A stretch of DNA of 64,000 nucleotides from Vanilla planifolia (lineage: Eukaryota; Streptophyta; Magnoliopsida; Asparagales; Orchidaceae): positions 5,325,501 to 5,389,500 of the forward strand of contig CM043878.1 in NCBI GenBank assembly GCA_023846275.1. Direction: 5' to 3'. Positions within the stretch are counted from its first letter, which is position 1, and each line of letters starts with the position of its first letter. This document shows, piece after piece, positions 36,718 to 49,222 of the stretch. Both the position numbers and the translations under genes were made by a program. The notes beneath the pieces were generated by a model. It searched no databases. It was not told the DNA's origin and saw only the letters and a list, made by a program, of their open reading frames with translations.

Positions 36718-36930
36718 CTTCCAGGAAAGAAGCTACAGCACGAGAAAGCAAAGGGAAAAAGCTTGAGAAGGGAATCATGGGATGCTTGACACCAGAAAGC
36801 AGGAGATATGTAGGGGAGCCAAAGGGAAGGGAAACAAGAGCAAGCTTCCTTTGTGGGGGATTATCTTTTAAGAATCAAAGAAATATTAATATCTCTTTGC
36901 TTCCTTTGTGGGGCTTTAATTGAAGATGAA
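36718..36930 (-). other. GC-richer island, candidate distal non-coding exon of BLH
   Basis: On the minus strand this block is pyrimidine-rich like a plant leader and ends in CTGGAAG followed by GTACAAGC, a good donor at 36,717. Joined to the acceptor at 33,990 it would imply a 2.7-kb leader intron, an arrangement known for some BELL genes. GCTTCCTTTGTGGGG occurs twice on the plus strand (about 36,845 and 36,900). A plus-strand open frame with MGCLTPESRR is also present but matches nothing I know. Confidence 0.3.
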
Positions 36931-37908
36931 TAAATCCTGGTGGTTTGGAGATCCAACTTAATTATTTATTTGATGAGTAAATGTAAGAGTATACATATGA
37001 TGTTTATGTTCCTTGGTAATGAAAAATGTCTTTGGGTGGTTGTGAGAGGTCTTGTTGTTGTTGTGAAGACAAGAGAGAGAAAATGCAAAAATCATGCTTG
37101 TCGATGTGCATGATGCGAACCATGTGATGTTATTGTTTGATTTAATGTGGAATAGTAGATAAAAAATTATTGATGCTAATAGCATAACAAAAATGTGTTA
37201 AGTATGACTGGGTGGTTTGAGGAGTGGATCTTTGTGGTATGAATTTTGGATAAGCTTTTGAAAGAATGTAGGGTTGCTTTTGCATAATTGTGCATAGATG
37301 AAATAAACCCAAAATTTTAAAATATTTAAACTATATTAACATCATATTATCAATTTGTAATGACACATGATTATTTAATAAAGTGTCTTAAGATGAATTA
37401 AAAATTTAAATACTCAAAAATATAAAAGTATATATTTTATTAGATAAAGTTTTGTCTTATCTAATGATGTATATTTCATTTTGATTGAAGTCCCTTATAC
37501 ACTTAAAAGAACTTCTTGCTTCTAATTTCTTTTCCTTTTGTGCAGCTTGAATCTCTAGCCACTCATCATCGCGTTGCTCACACTCATCACCACATTGCTT
37601 GCCGTCATGCAATAATCTAACAGTCATGGAGGAAGCAACTCCTGTTCCCTTATTGAGTTGTAGATATCAAGGGTTTCCCCTATTCTCTGATTTGATCAAA
37701 GACCTCAAATCCTTAGCTATTTGCCTGGCTTTCATTGTTGGGTGGTATGCTGTTGGTGATGAGAGAAAGAGAAAAGGGGAATCAAGGGAGTGAAAAGAAA
37801 GGGGAGAGGCATGGAGTGAAAGGAAGATTTGAAAGAGAAAAAATAAGAATCCTATGAGAGAGAAAAAAGGAGAAAAAAGAAAAGAAAGGAGAGTCAATCG
37901 AGGAGAGG

Positions 37909-37952
<44 letters not shown>
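37909..37952. repeat. GA microsatellite
   Basis: A GA run with a single AAA interruption, inside a longer purine-rich tract (37,760-37,960). Confidence 0.93.
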
Positions 37953-37957
<5 letters not shown>

Positions 37958-40245
37958 GTAGAGAAAGTGAATAAGTAGCTTTAATAATGGATATTTGTAA
38001 GTTTCCCAAATCTTTAATTTAGATTCATGCTTATTGTGTTGTTGAATCCTCGATTGGTCTAATGATCTATACATTCCAATCATAATAAGGTTTCTTGATA
38101 TTTAATAGATTTAATACGAGGAGGTGGAGGTAGTTAGTAGCAAATATCTATAACTGACATGAAAACCAAGAAAGAAAAAGAGATCTATATATAATGTCAA
38201 GGTAGGAATTTTTGTATAGTTGTTTATGTGTATATGAATGATGTACTATTATTATATTATTAACAAGAATATTGAACAATGCTAACTTGCATGAGATAGA
38301 TTGAAAGATAAAATTATATACAAACTTCACATCAGTGATCTTGGACAATATGTCATGCATATTTACTAAATATCATATATGTAAAAAGTTTTAAGGCCAA
38401 ACTTTGCATTCATCCACATCAAGTTTATTAAGTGAAATCTATAGAGGGCATAAGAAAAACTAAACTATTTAAAACGCGAAAGCATCGAATCAACAGTAGA
38501 TTAAGAAACCCACCAGAGCTAAGAATCGTACTCCTACTTAAAAGAACAAATCTAAACCAAAGATGATAGATCAAACCAACCACAAATGATGCATAAATAT
38601 AAAGAGGAATCTCTAGCTTTGTGATTCACACAAGTGACGTCAAGAGAATATCAAATCGAAACCATGTTTATGCATGAATTAGCAATCATAAATTAGTACA
38701 AAGAAGAAAAAAACCCCTTTTTATAGAAGGAAAAAAATACCAAGAGAGAGGATGGGAAGGATTGAAAGTTAATTAAGGTAGTGAAAGAGTATGGAAAATA
38801 ATGAGAAGGGTTTTGGAGTGTTAGATTGAAGATATGATAACAGAAAAATAAAGAAGTGAGAAAAAAAAAGAGACTATAAAAAATAATAAATTATCAGAGA
38901 ATAATATTAAATACAAAGAAAAAAAATTGAAAATAAGAAAAATAAGTTTTGAAAGAATATTAGATGCATAAAAAATAGTTTGGGTAAGGATCGACCCTTT
39001 AGACATCACACCTGCTCCCCAAGGCACTATTAGAATCACATTAATCAAATTTTACCCTCAAGGAATGAAACTTGCACATGCTCGAAAAAGATTTGATAAA
39101 AAAATACCATCATACAAAAAATCTCTTCTAGTCCCCATATAGAGAGCTCATCCTCATGAGTGAAACACTCATAAGTGATGTGAAATTAAAGAAATTGATA
39201 TGAACAAATTGTTTCCTTTTTATATAAAGTTTTCATATGGTATGAGCTCCTTTATATGATGTGGGAATAAAATACAAAATATAAGAATGACCAATATGTC
39301 TCACATAAAGAAAGTATAAAATCATTATGAGAGTATAGCCATTATGATGACCTAACCCAAATGACCAATCCACTCATAAAATGTGTTCCATGAGCAACAT
39401 TAACTAGTGAATGATCATAGCTAGGAGAGTGATGTGATAAATTCTAAGCAATAATTTTGTTAACCTTAACATTTTTAATGACATGTTAATTACTCCATCA
39501 AAATGGATCTACTTGAGAGAAACTATGAGTTAGAACTACATTTTTGTAGAATAATGATATTTAGCATTTTTTAGGTACTTCTGCACCAATTAGATGTGTT
39601 TTTGTGCTACAATATATTATTTTCTTGCTAAAAATAGTTAAAGTGTGCAGTGTTAATTGCAACGAATATGAAAAATATCAAATGATACTTATTATTATTC
39701 TTCTTCATGTGTATATTATGTTGATTGATGTGAATCATGTGTAAATCACATGTAATTTAGAAAATGAACGATGCACTAAATGATGTGATATATAAGTTAC
39801 ATCCAACATGATTACTCATGAACAAGATGACATTATAATTAGCATTATAATATTAGCACTTTATTACTTACATGATATTTAATTATGCTAAAATAGATTT
39901 ATGCCTCACCTCACTCATGATCTTTGTAATAGCTTGTGAGTTATATAAATGATAGGTTGAAAATATTTGATGGCTAAGGAGCCATATGGAATAGGTACTT
40001 AGGTGGTAGATAAGCCATGTGCAATGTATAATAATAAAAGAAAAAATTGAAAATGCCATGTACATGACAAGAAGAGAGTATAAATGAGGTTTTTACTATA
40101 ACTAAATTGAAGTAACTCTACAAGTTGACAACTCCTTAAAAAGCAAATAGATAAGACCAAAAGGTTTACTTAATTAAAAAAAATAATTTTGATAAATAAG
40201 AAATGATAAAAAAATGATAATCAAAAGATTATATTTTTATGGTTG

Positions 40246-40248
<3 letters not shown>

Positions 40249-40286
<38 letters not shown>
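40249..40286. repeat. AT microsatellite (19 units)
   Basis: An uninterrupted alternating AT run. Confidence 0.95.
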
Positions 40287-40288
<2 letters not shown>

Positions 40289-40984
40289 TGATAAAGATCT
40301 TCATTTTCTATGTCTCTTGTTTAAGTTATGTGATAAAACCTTGCATGCAACATATGCTAGATTTAACTTACTATGCCTATGATGATGGCTCATTTCCAAG
40401 TATACTAGGGTTGTAACATAAGACACCATGAATAAAATCATAAGTTTCACTATTAATTGTAAAAGTTATATATAATACTTTAAAAATTATACATATGATT
40501 TTATTTTACATCTTATGCATGTTATTTATTATTGTGTAGATGTATAGTAGATAATTATATGAATGTATAATTGATATATGCATGGATGAATAGTAGATAT
40601 TTTTATGGATACTGTTAATAATTACATGAGATGTATGTATTGTAAATATATATGAAATTAACATATATGTATATGAAAAATGAATAAAATACAAGGGAGA
40701 TTGTATTCATAAGAAATATGAAATTTAGAAAAAATAAGTTTACATGATTTTAAGATCAATAATTTAGATCTTATGTTCATAATGAAGAGGATAGAAATGT
40801 CATAATCAACCACTCAATGATTACTGTCTAATTAGATAAACTTTGATTAACAAGACTAGTTAAAGCCTTTAAAATTACAAAATAATGGTAAATGATTATA
40901 TGAGATTCATGAGATTAGCTCACCTATTCTAAACAAGAAACCTTTGGGCCAACTAATGAAGAAAAACATAAAATGATTTAATTA

Positions 40985-42360
40985 TTGTACGTTGTTGATG
41001 AATATTAGTGCGTCTCAAACAATCTAATATAACTAAAATCTAATGAGAATATACTATTGTCTCATTGAAGCTAACTTAATATTCAAAATCATATTTAAAG
41101 ATTTAATACTCTATTAATCATATGTATATATGTCATAAGATCATCAATTAATCTAAATAATAAAATTATAAATTCATATTTTCTATATCTTGTTTTGAAT
41201 GAAGTCTTTTAAAAATACTTTTTAAGTTATAATTGAGGATAATTAAATATTTTAATCAATATTTGAAATTATTAATATCCCTTTGAATTGATTAAACAAA
41301 TCATCTATTTTTTTAATAAATATGTATTCTTAATTAATATTAATCAAATTTGTATAGTTAATATATATTTGATGACTATTATTTTTTAATAAAAAAGAAA
41401 AGAGTTCATCATAAAAATGCACTATATCAAAAAGTGCCTTCTTCCAACAATTATTGTTGTCATACCTTTACATTTTAGAGTTTAATATAAGCCACACAAT
41501 ATAGTCTTTGATTTAGACTCACTTTATGAATAAGAATGATAAGAAAATTAATTTTCTAATCCAAAGATAGTTCTCACATATCCTCCAAAATTACCTCAAA
41601 TACTTATATGTTATTAATATATCCTGTAACTTAATTTTCTTATTTTCAATATTATTTAATAATCACAAATAAGCTTCAATTTTCTTCTCAATTTTTTTTT
41701 ATTATAGATATTGCTAAAAATTCTCTTCTATTCTTAAGATTGTACCTATGCCTATTAAAATTCCAACTTTCACTTTGTTTTCCTTATAATTAAACATTAC
41801 TTGATGCTTCATTAAACAATCTATACCAAAAACTATATGAAATTTACCTGAAATAAATATAAAATGAAAACAATATTCTCATTAATCTGTATACTTTGTT
41901 AAAGAAAGTATCTCCTTTAATTCTGTCTATGGTAGGTAACCTAACAAAGAATGAATTCTCAAGTTAAATGCTTATGAGGTTGTACATATGCGGGGTCAAT
42001 ACTCTAACCAAGGGTATCCATTGAAAGGGTATACTTCATTTTTGTCGAGTTTAAACTATGGGATTCAGGATATTTGATTACCTATGATGCACAAGAAATA
42101 TTTAAGAAAACTAACTTAGGAAAAAAATCAAAATTTTGAATTGTTCCAAGTTATTGATGAATTATAATGTGTCTCAATAAATCTAATGTCACTAAAATCT
42201 TTTGACAATTTATTGATGACTTATTAAGATTGATTACATAATCAAGAAAAACTTATATTTCAATACTAGAAATCACATTTAGGGATTTTTGTAGGTAAAT
42301 TATGTTCTTATATTAGAAATTATATTAGAGTTTAATACTCTATTAATTAAGTTCACATAT
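40985..42360 (+). repeat. pair of diverged direct repeats flanking about 1 kb
   Basis: About 40,988-41,120 and 42,148-42,360 share, in order, GTTGATGAAT, a TGTGTCTCAA-like block, AATCTAAT, ACTAAAATCT and TTTAATACTCTATTAAT. The space between holds a gypsy protease fragment. They may be worn repeats of one element, but ends are not defined. Confidence 0.5.
41690..41900 (-). mobile_element. Ty3/gypsy fossil fragment, end of protease region
   Basis: The minus strand shows a short block like the conserved F-x-V-x-x-GIDCLMKH that follows the gypsy aspartic protease. It is isolated, broken and old. Confidence 0.45.
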
Positions 42361-42429
42361 AATAAAAATTATGAATCAAGTATTGTAATGGCTCTTTATA
42401 AGACACTTAGAGAAAATATCATTCACTAT

Positions 42430-43040
42430 TGTGTTAGTATAAAGAAATGGAGAAATCACAAATGAGACAAAAATGATATAAAAAGTAGCATAAAAGGCAC
42501 AACTCATTAGTGAGAAAATTCAAAAGACATAGGATTGTCAAAAGAAGTACAATGATGCAAAGCACAAGAAAAATAGAATTTTACCATGGGATCACATTTT
42601 CATTAAAGTAAACCATGTGAAGGAAATTACAATATTCAGTAAAAGTGCAAAACTAAGAACAAGATATGTTAGATCCTTGCAAAAAAATTAAAAAGATTGA
42701 TAAAGTTGCATGTAAAATGGGCCTTATCTTTGGTTTTGGCTTGTTACATTGCATTTCATATATCCTCTTTAAGAAAATACATGATGGATCCTACCCATAA
42801 AGTAGATTATGTTCTAGATATCATAAAGATATAACATATTTGAGTTATGAGGAAAGACCAATAAGGATTTTTGTAATAAAGATAAAGTAACTAAGAAAAT
42901 GGCTGTTCTTATGATTAAAGTCCAATGGAAAAGTCAATTAGAAAATGTAGCCACATGGGAACAAATGAAAGAAATGTAAAACAAGCATTGTTATTTGTTT
43001 TGAATTTTGAGGATAAAATTTTAAAGATGAGAAAGAAAAT
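42430..43040 (+). mobile_element. Tekay-like fossil, integrase end and chromodomain region (broken)
   Basis: The plus strand shows the worn GDHVFLKV-like block (about 42,590), the FHIS-LRKYM block (about 42,755), the chromodomain-type end (about 42,840-42,960) and the NFED block near 43,005, followed directly by the LTR junction. It is a third chromovirus copy of the 23.5 and 57.8 kb type. Confidence 0.7.
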
Positions 43041-46000
43041 TATAACATTCTAAATATACGAGAATCAATTAAATAATTGTTTTTAAAAAAATTTAACTTT
43101 GTAGATATTTTGGTAAAATTATAATAACTAAAAGGTGGTTTGAATTTCATAAGAATGGAGAGAAACTTCAAATATAAAAATATAACTTATTATGAACACA
43201 ATTATGATATCTTGACCTCATTATATTAAGAAGTATTCTTGGGTCTCCACCCTAACCCAAGTAGATTTTGTTATTTTTAAACAACCCTTTCACCATAACA
43301 TATTTAATTATATAGTTCTTATGATATTCAATTAAACTTTGTTCTTAAAATATATCTCAACATCTTAAAACCATAGTATCTTACATATAATTTAAGATCT
43401 CATCATTAATAATCATTATAAATAATTTGTTGTTGTACTTCCAAAAATTTATTAATAAAAGCCACAATCTTATGCATGTAATTTTCTCTTCACCCTCATT
43501 GGGTGTCAAAAGTGCTGCAGTCTTAACTTAGTTCATCCTTAAATCACATTGGACTAGTGAGAGATCAATTTCAATACCAAATTATGACATCCTCTTCTCA
43601 TTATCTAAAAAAATTATCCCATTTTCACCCTATCCTAACCCAAGGGTGTTTTTTCTTCTTAAAGAGTTCTTCTCCTTTGGCCATCCACAACAATACTACT
43701 CTCCTCATAACATAGCATTTGGGTTTGTCCTACTTGAAATGACCTTCTTTTTTGGCCCTAAAATGTGTCTTAACATGACAATGGTATCTCATATATAGAC
43801 CAACATCTCAACCTTAATAACTAATGTGAGATAATTCATTCATACATGCTTAGAAGGTTATTAAAAAAAGTCACATTCATACTCATTTGATTAGCTTATC
43901 ATCCTCTACTAGTGCTACACCAATGGTAGCAATTTTATGAAATTTGAATTTTGTTTTATCATAAAATAAGAGATTTAAAAGATAATAAGAAAAATAATAA
44001 TATTTTGTAAACATATTTATAAGAAAGTAAAATTATTAAAAATTACAAATGACATTAAAATATTATGAAATTTGTATAAAATGTAGGGCTTATGGAATAA
44101 CTTGATTAACAACTAGTTGATAAAGTTTGGGTAACCAATTGGATTGATAAATATAAGAAGTATCAAATGTTATAACATTTTAACCAAAAAATTATTTAAT
44201 TTCTTAATTAAACTAAATTTTCTTAAATAATGACAATAAGGAAAGCAAGGTGTGATCCTTTAGGTACAACATGACATTTGGAGGGAAGGAAGAAAGAGAA
44301 GCATTCAATGAGTTCTTAAGGTGTTTGGAAGATTCTAAAGAGAGCACAGAAGAGGAATCAGGGTCAAAATACTATAAGAAAGAGAAGAGATTGGGAAATT
44401 GATGAGGACATCATGTTCGAGAAGGATTTTCGACATCCAAGGACCTGGTCTTGAAAAAAAAAAAAAAAAAAAAGGCCAAAATCACTATTCCTGCCACTGA
44501 CTGTCGCCTCCGCCGCAGCCTCCGCCGCAACCTCCGCCGCCACAGTGAACCACCCGCCGCCGCGTCGAACCGTTCGTGTTATACCAGGTAAAATATTATA
44601 GGTTTAATCTTCAATAATTCAATTGTGGCTTGGATGATTTCAGATCGACAGTAGGATGAGCCAGGAGCTCAATTGGAGGCTATTGGAATTTATGAAATTT
44701 TCTGAGGATTTTTCGAAGCACCGAGATTTTTTTTAAAAACCGGAATTTGGATTTTTTTTCTTTTACCGCGCGTGAACCGGACCGGAGCGGTTCGGCGAAG
44801 GCGGGGCGGTTCGCCGAGGTGCGTTTGCCCGTGCGTTTGGATAAGCCGCGGATAAGCGGATCGGACGGGCGAGATCAGCGGTGGAGATTAACCGGCTGAT
44901 CGGGTGTTAAGCGGCGTTTTTGGAAGGTCAACCGGCGCTTAATGGGTCTTAACGGGTTATTACCGGTTTAAGCTGGGTATTTAACCTAAACTGTTCGGCT
45001 GTTAGGGTTTCGAACGGCGGCTAGAGGCGAAGTGTTCGCGGCGAACGGCGGTACTTTCCGGCAGCCTTCCAAGGGGCTTTTGGTAACCGGAGGTTCGCGG
45101 GACAAAGGCGAGCATTTTGGTACCGGTTTCGTTCGGCGAGGAGCTGCGGTTGATCGCGTGCGAACTTCACCGTCGCCGGCGAGCAAAGGTAGGAAATTCA
45201 GATTAAATTAGTTATTTAGCAAATTAAAAATATGGATTATTTTGCAAATAGCTACTTGAGCATGCGGATATGGGTTTTTGGAATTGATTAATGCAATTTA
45301 TTGATTTTAGCATTTTAGGGTTTCTTTTTTTTATGAAGAAGAATATATAAAATTTCCGTCGAATTGGAATTTCTGTGCATAGAAGCATGCCTTAGGTTTT
45401 GATATTATCATATTGCCATTATTCAGGTTATCTGAATGCTAGAATGATTTTAATTTCATGAATTGGCATAGTTGGATCGGACAACACTTCGGCGAAAATT
45501 TTTGCATGGACATTTAGCTTCGCGACTTGATTATATGTAATTTTTAGGCTAGTACGAGCTTTAGGCTAGCGTTCCCTTGCGTTCGGTCGCCGGAAATCGA
45601 CGGGGAAAACGGAGACTTCCGGAAAGTCGACGGTTAGAATTTCGCCGGCGACGGGCGAAGGAAGAGGATGAATTAGGGCTAATTAAGGATTAGTCTGATT
45701 ATTAAGTGAATAATTATTTTAATTATTAATATTTATATGTTAAGCGTCGGCCCGAATTCGGATCATTAACTTCGGCCGGCGGGGTTCTCGGCTCAGCGCG
45801 TAAGGGTTCCGAACCGGCGACGAGAACCGGTTCAGGGGAAGTGCGGCGCGGATGAGAGAGAAGCGGAAGAAAAAAAAAAAAAAAATTTAATTCGGAAATT
45901 AATCCGAATTTTCGGAAAAAGGATATGCGGATTTTAAATTCGGAAATTTATTCCGAATTTCGGAAAATGGATAAAGGGCAGAAATTTATTTTGGAAATTA

Positions 46001-46474
46001 AAATTTCCTGAAGTGAGGAAGAGGTGATTTTTGGAAATCACGTAGCCAAGTTGAAATTGACTGTTGGAAATTACCCATAAATTCAGTGCAGCTGGATTAG
46101 TTGGAAGGAAGTGTGACACTTGGGTGCTACCAGAATAGTCAGAATTTTGGTGCAGTTTGTGTTGCTTGGATGGCAATGACATGGATTGAGTCAGTTTACT
46201 CAGTGTTGGCATATTTCATGGATTGGCATATTGGACCGGACTACTATAGGCTCTATATGATGTTTTAGGGTAGTTGTGGTAGGTAACTGTGCGGTACAGA
46301 CTTAGCTTTCACAGTATACATGTGGACTGGTATGCGCCTTGTTGTATCTGGACACATGTTGCCGAATCTTGGAGTTAGAGCTTGGCAATGACTGTAGGGG
46401 CGTGAGCTTCTATGGAAATTGTTGGGAGAGGACTTCTTGGGACGGTGGCTGAGTCGATCTCTTCTGGTCCATGA

Positions 46475-46590
46475 GTGTAGGCCTGCGCGCCTGAGAGTGG
46501 CAGTGGCAGGGGTGACTCGCCGTGGCTAGTCAAGTGTGTAGGCCTGCGTGCCTGAGGGTGGCAGGGGTGTCTCACGTTGGCTAGAGATCT
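46475..46590 (+). repeat. tandem pair in the inner LTR, period 61 bp
   Basis: GTGTAGGCCTGCGCGCCTGAG at 46,475 recurs as GTGTAGGCCTGCGTGCCTGAG at 46,536, each followed by GTGGCAG and a GGGGTG-ACTC-like block. Confidence 0.85.
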
Positions 46591-46666
46591 ATGTGACTGG
46601 TTCTGTCTATAGTCTCCAGAAGATTGATTGACGAGAGACGCTGCGGTGTCGGGTGCTAGGCGTTGT

Positions 46667-46757
46667 GATGCGTGCACAGGGATGGGCGTGTCCCGCTGGC
46701 ATGCTTTGCCTAGGCGCCATGCGTGCGCAGAGATGGGCGTGTCCCGCTGGCATGCTG
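46667..46757 (+). repeat. tandem pair in the inner LTR, period 51 bp
   Basis: GATGGGCGTGTCCCGCTGGC and its next five bases occur at 46,681 and 46,732 without change. Each is preceded by a GCGTGC-CAG block. Confidence 0.9.
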
Positions 46758-47568
46758 CCTGGGAGCACAGAGGAGAGCTACTCTGGTGTGACTGGGGGTG
46801 ACTGTGGTTGGTCAGAGTCTAGGATTGAGAGCGCCTTTCCACCCTACATTGTTATGCTGTATTTCTATACTCTTACTATTATCCTTCTCTTGCATGAGAG
46901 TTTTTTTTACTAGCTGTCTTTCCTACTGGGCGTAGCTCATTCCTTTATTATCTATATTTTTCCAGTGGCTCGGCAGACTTGACGCCACCCAGCTTTAGGT
47001 GGGATCGTGATCAGTAGGCCAGTGGAGGAGATCTGATCTGTGATTTTCTGAGACATTCTGGTTAGTTGATTGTTGCTGTTGGATGTATTCAGTGAGACTG
47101 TTATTCTTATGTCTTGTATTATGTGAGGGTGATTCTGACTCATGTACTCGGATGGATGATGTGGTATTTGATGGACTGTGACTTTTCATATGAGTTACAT
47201 TTTTATACACTATCTTATTTTCTATCTTGACGGTATGGTGTGTGGAGCACCATTTCATATCGGTGGATGTTATATATATATTTTTTTTGTTGATGGTGAG
47301 GTCATTACATGACTATGGAACTTAACCTTGGGGGTTCAGACTTCTATTAGATCGGTTCTCCTACCGGTATGGGTTAGGAGTATTGGGTCTAGTAGGAGTA
47401 ACATTGCACGAGTTCATCAGTTAATTCAGGAATCATGAACCTGATTTGACGGTGTGCCCGGGAGATGGGATCCACATAGTTAAGGAAAGTAGGTGTGTAA
47501 TGATGTGTTATATCCTATGTTTTTCGTAGGCTACTCAGGTTGGTATGGGACGATCTGAGCTGTCTATA

Positions 47569-47571
<3 letters not shown>

Positions 47572-47602
<31 letters not shown>
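47572..47602 (+). repeat. A31 homopolymer 13 bp from the inner LTR end
   Basis: Thirty-one consecutive A, then CTGGGGTGTAACA, the LTR end. Confidence 0.97.
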
Positions 47603-47604
<2 letters not shown>

Positions 47605-49222
47605 GGGGTGTAACAGTTCGTGCCTGAATCGGATCCGGGTTTGCCCGAACCGCTGTGCATGAGTCCAGCCAGGCGCCTACCCAAGCTACCCGGATGACCC
47701 GCAACCTGCGACCATCGCCGACCCACGCCAGCCTGCACCGACCCGCGCCAGCCCGCACCGACCAGCACCGCCGCTGCCGCCGTCGTCGCCGCGCCTCCAG
47801 CCATCCGAAATTTGGGTTAATTTTCATTATTTTTCTCAGAATTTTAGGAGTCTATTTGTATTTTTTAGGTGACTTTTAGTTTACCCATGTGTCCTTTAGT
47901 ATTCCCATGTTATGAGTCAAATGTCTTTTGTACCCTTATGGATTCCTATATAAGGGAGAGTCCTCTTCTATTGTAAAAAATTGGATATTAATGCAAGCTT
48001 TTGAGTGTTCTTTGCTTCCATTCTGAGTTCGTAAGTGCTCTAAGTGTCTTTGGCGTGCTGACTCGTCAAAGCTCTGATACTGGGAGGAGGGACGCGAGGT
48101 CCAAGTGGTGAGACGCCACTCCAGTCTATCATCTTCCTTCATCGCTCAACCATCTTCAAGTTGGAATTTTTGTTTTTCTTCGTCTTCCTTTTTACGAGTA
48201 ATTTCCATTCCTAGATTATTAATTTGTCTTCAATATATTTTCAATCTGCGAAGTGCAACTTTTACTATAAATTATATTTTAAGTTCAACTGGTACTTAAC
48301 CAATCTAAGTACTCCCTATTTCTGCGTGTTTGAAAGTGTGTAGCCGTAATCGATTTAGCGACTTCTTAGCCGCTAGCGATCCTAAGTTTAGTTAGGATTC
48401 ATTGGTTGGTGCCTTTTGCGTTCAACCCTCATCGTATCTAGGTGTGTGTCCCTTAGGGAGACGGCCCTGCTCTTTGTTGTGCATCAGTCTCGAATTTTCT
48501 AACTAAGCAAATTTCGTCTAGTCCTACATCAGAAATTCTTTGAAAAGGTTGGTGAGGAGAAGAAACCTCAAGCTATGTCTACTGAATTAGATAATTAAGG
48601 TGAGCAATCTTTGTGTGCTTGATATATTTTATTTGATGCTTATTATATTACTATATTTCCTTCGTATGTATACTTAAACTCTTGGATGAGTTAAAAAATT
48701 TGGAATTTTGTTATAGTCAATATTTACATTCTTTGTGCATTTCATCTTATGTTTATTATACTGAAATGGCTACCCTTATATGTGTATTTATACTCTTGGA
48801 TGAGTATATATAATGAAAATGTTATCACATGATTTCTTTTTTGTTATTACTTTTACATGCTATCCTAATATTACATATGATTGTGTTTACATTAACATTG
48901 TCATAAGAGATACCAGGAATCATACTGATAAGATAATGAATAAATAAGAGTTTGAAATTGTAATAAAGAGTGGCAAAGTTGTCAAAGAAATATCTTTTTG
49001 ATTGATCATGGTTCAGTTATCTAAGAAAAGGTGACAAAGGTCTCATTGGTACTTGTCTAATTCAAGGAGACTCATGAAAGGTATTACCTAAGCTTGTTGT
49101 AACATGTAAATGTGCTTTTAGAGATGAGAGAGTTAACTTGTCTTGCCCAATTACAAGTGTGTAAGCTCAGATTCATTTAAAACATGGTTTTAGGGATGAA
49201 AAAGGTCAAGGAACTATGTCAC

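Larger units (their letters stand above)
36931..41689. other. long spacer with microsatellites, no gene recognised
   Basis: 37,500-37,800 and 38,400-38,700 are slightly GC-richer but hold only short frames without known motifs. The rest is AT-rich and probably old repeat. The open frames around 37,700-38,080 are produced by a GA repeat. Confidence 0.45.
44572..47620 (+). mobile_element. inner solo LTR (44,577-47,615) with target-site duplication GTTCG
   Basis: GTTCG at 44,572-44,576 and 47,616-47,620 flank a 3,039-bp sequence that starts TGTTATACC and ends GGTGTAACA, inverted-repeat ends matching in 8 of 9 bases. Flanking host sequence joins smoothly once one GTTCG and the LTR are removed. 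It is GC- and CpG-rich compared with every other element here, so it is probably the youngest layer. The length suggests a long-LTR Ty3/gypsy family. It lacks any internal region, so it is a solo LTR. Confidence 0.92.
44395..48536 (+). mobile_element. outer solo LTR (44,400-48,531) with target-site duplication GAAAT
   Basis: GAAAT at 44,395-44,399 and 48,532-48,536 flank a sequence that begins TGATG and ends CATCA, a perfect 5-bp terminal inverted repeat. Removing the nested LTR leaves 1,088 bp (44,400-44,576 and 47,621-48,531). It has an A20 run (44,454-44,473), a GC-rich block, a TATA box at 47,947-47,952 (CCTATATAAGGG) and a unique 3' part, as in a retrotransposon LTR. No internal region is present, so it is a recombination product (solo LTR). 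The TGATG start and layout resemble the LTR at 855; membership in the same family is inference. Confidence 0.88.
43041..49222 (+). mobile_element. Tekay-like 3' LTR, interrupted by nested solo LTRs
   Basis: It starts with TATAACATTC directly after the chromodomain remnant. The left part is 43,041-44,399. The sequence resumes after 48,536 and continues as typical AT-rich LTR with a duplicated CTCTTGGATGAGT unit (48,676 and 48,793) to about 49,222. Without the inserts it is close to 2.0 kb. The right end is uncertain. Confidence 0.55.

Noticed and set aside
36790-36870. Possible microRNA hairpin (GGGAAG paired with CTTCCTTT)
   Set aside because: The stem is only about 8 bp with mismatches and resembles no known plant miRNA.
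37667-38083. Minus-strand frames rich in Ser and Leu
   Set aside because: They are the reading of the GA/CT microsatellite and its purine-rich flank.
44986-47827. Several 60-100 residue open frames in GC-rich DNA
   Set aside because: They fall in the two nested solo LTRs. Their length follows from base composition and no domain is seen.
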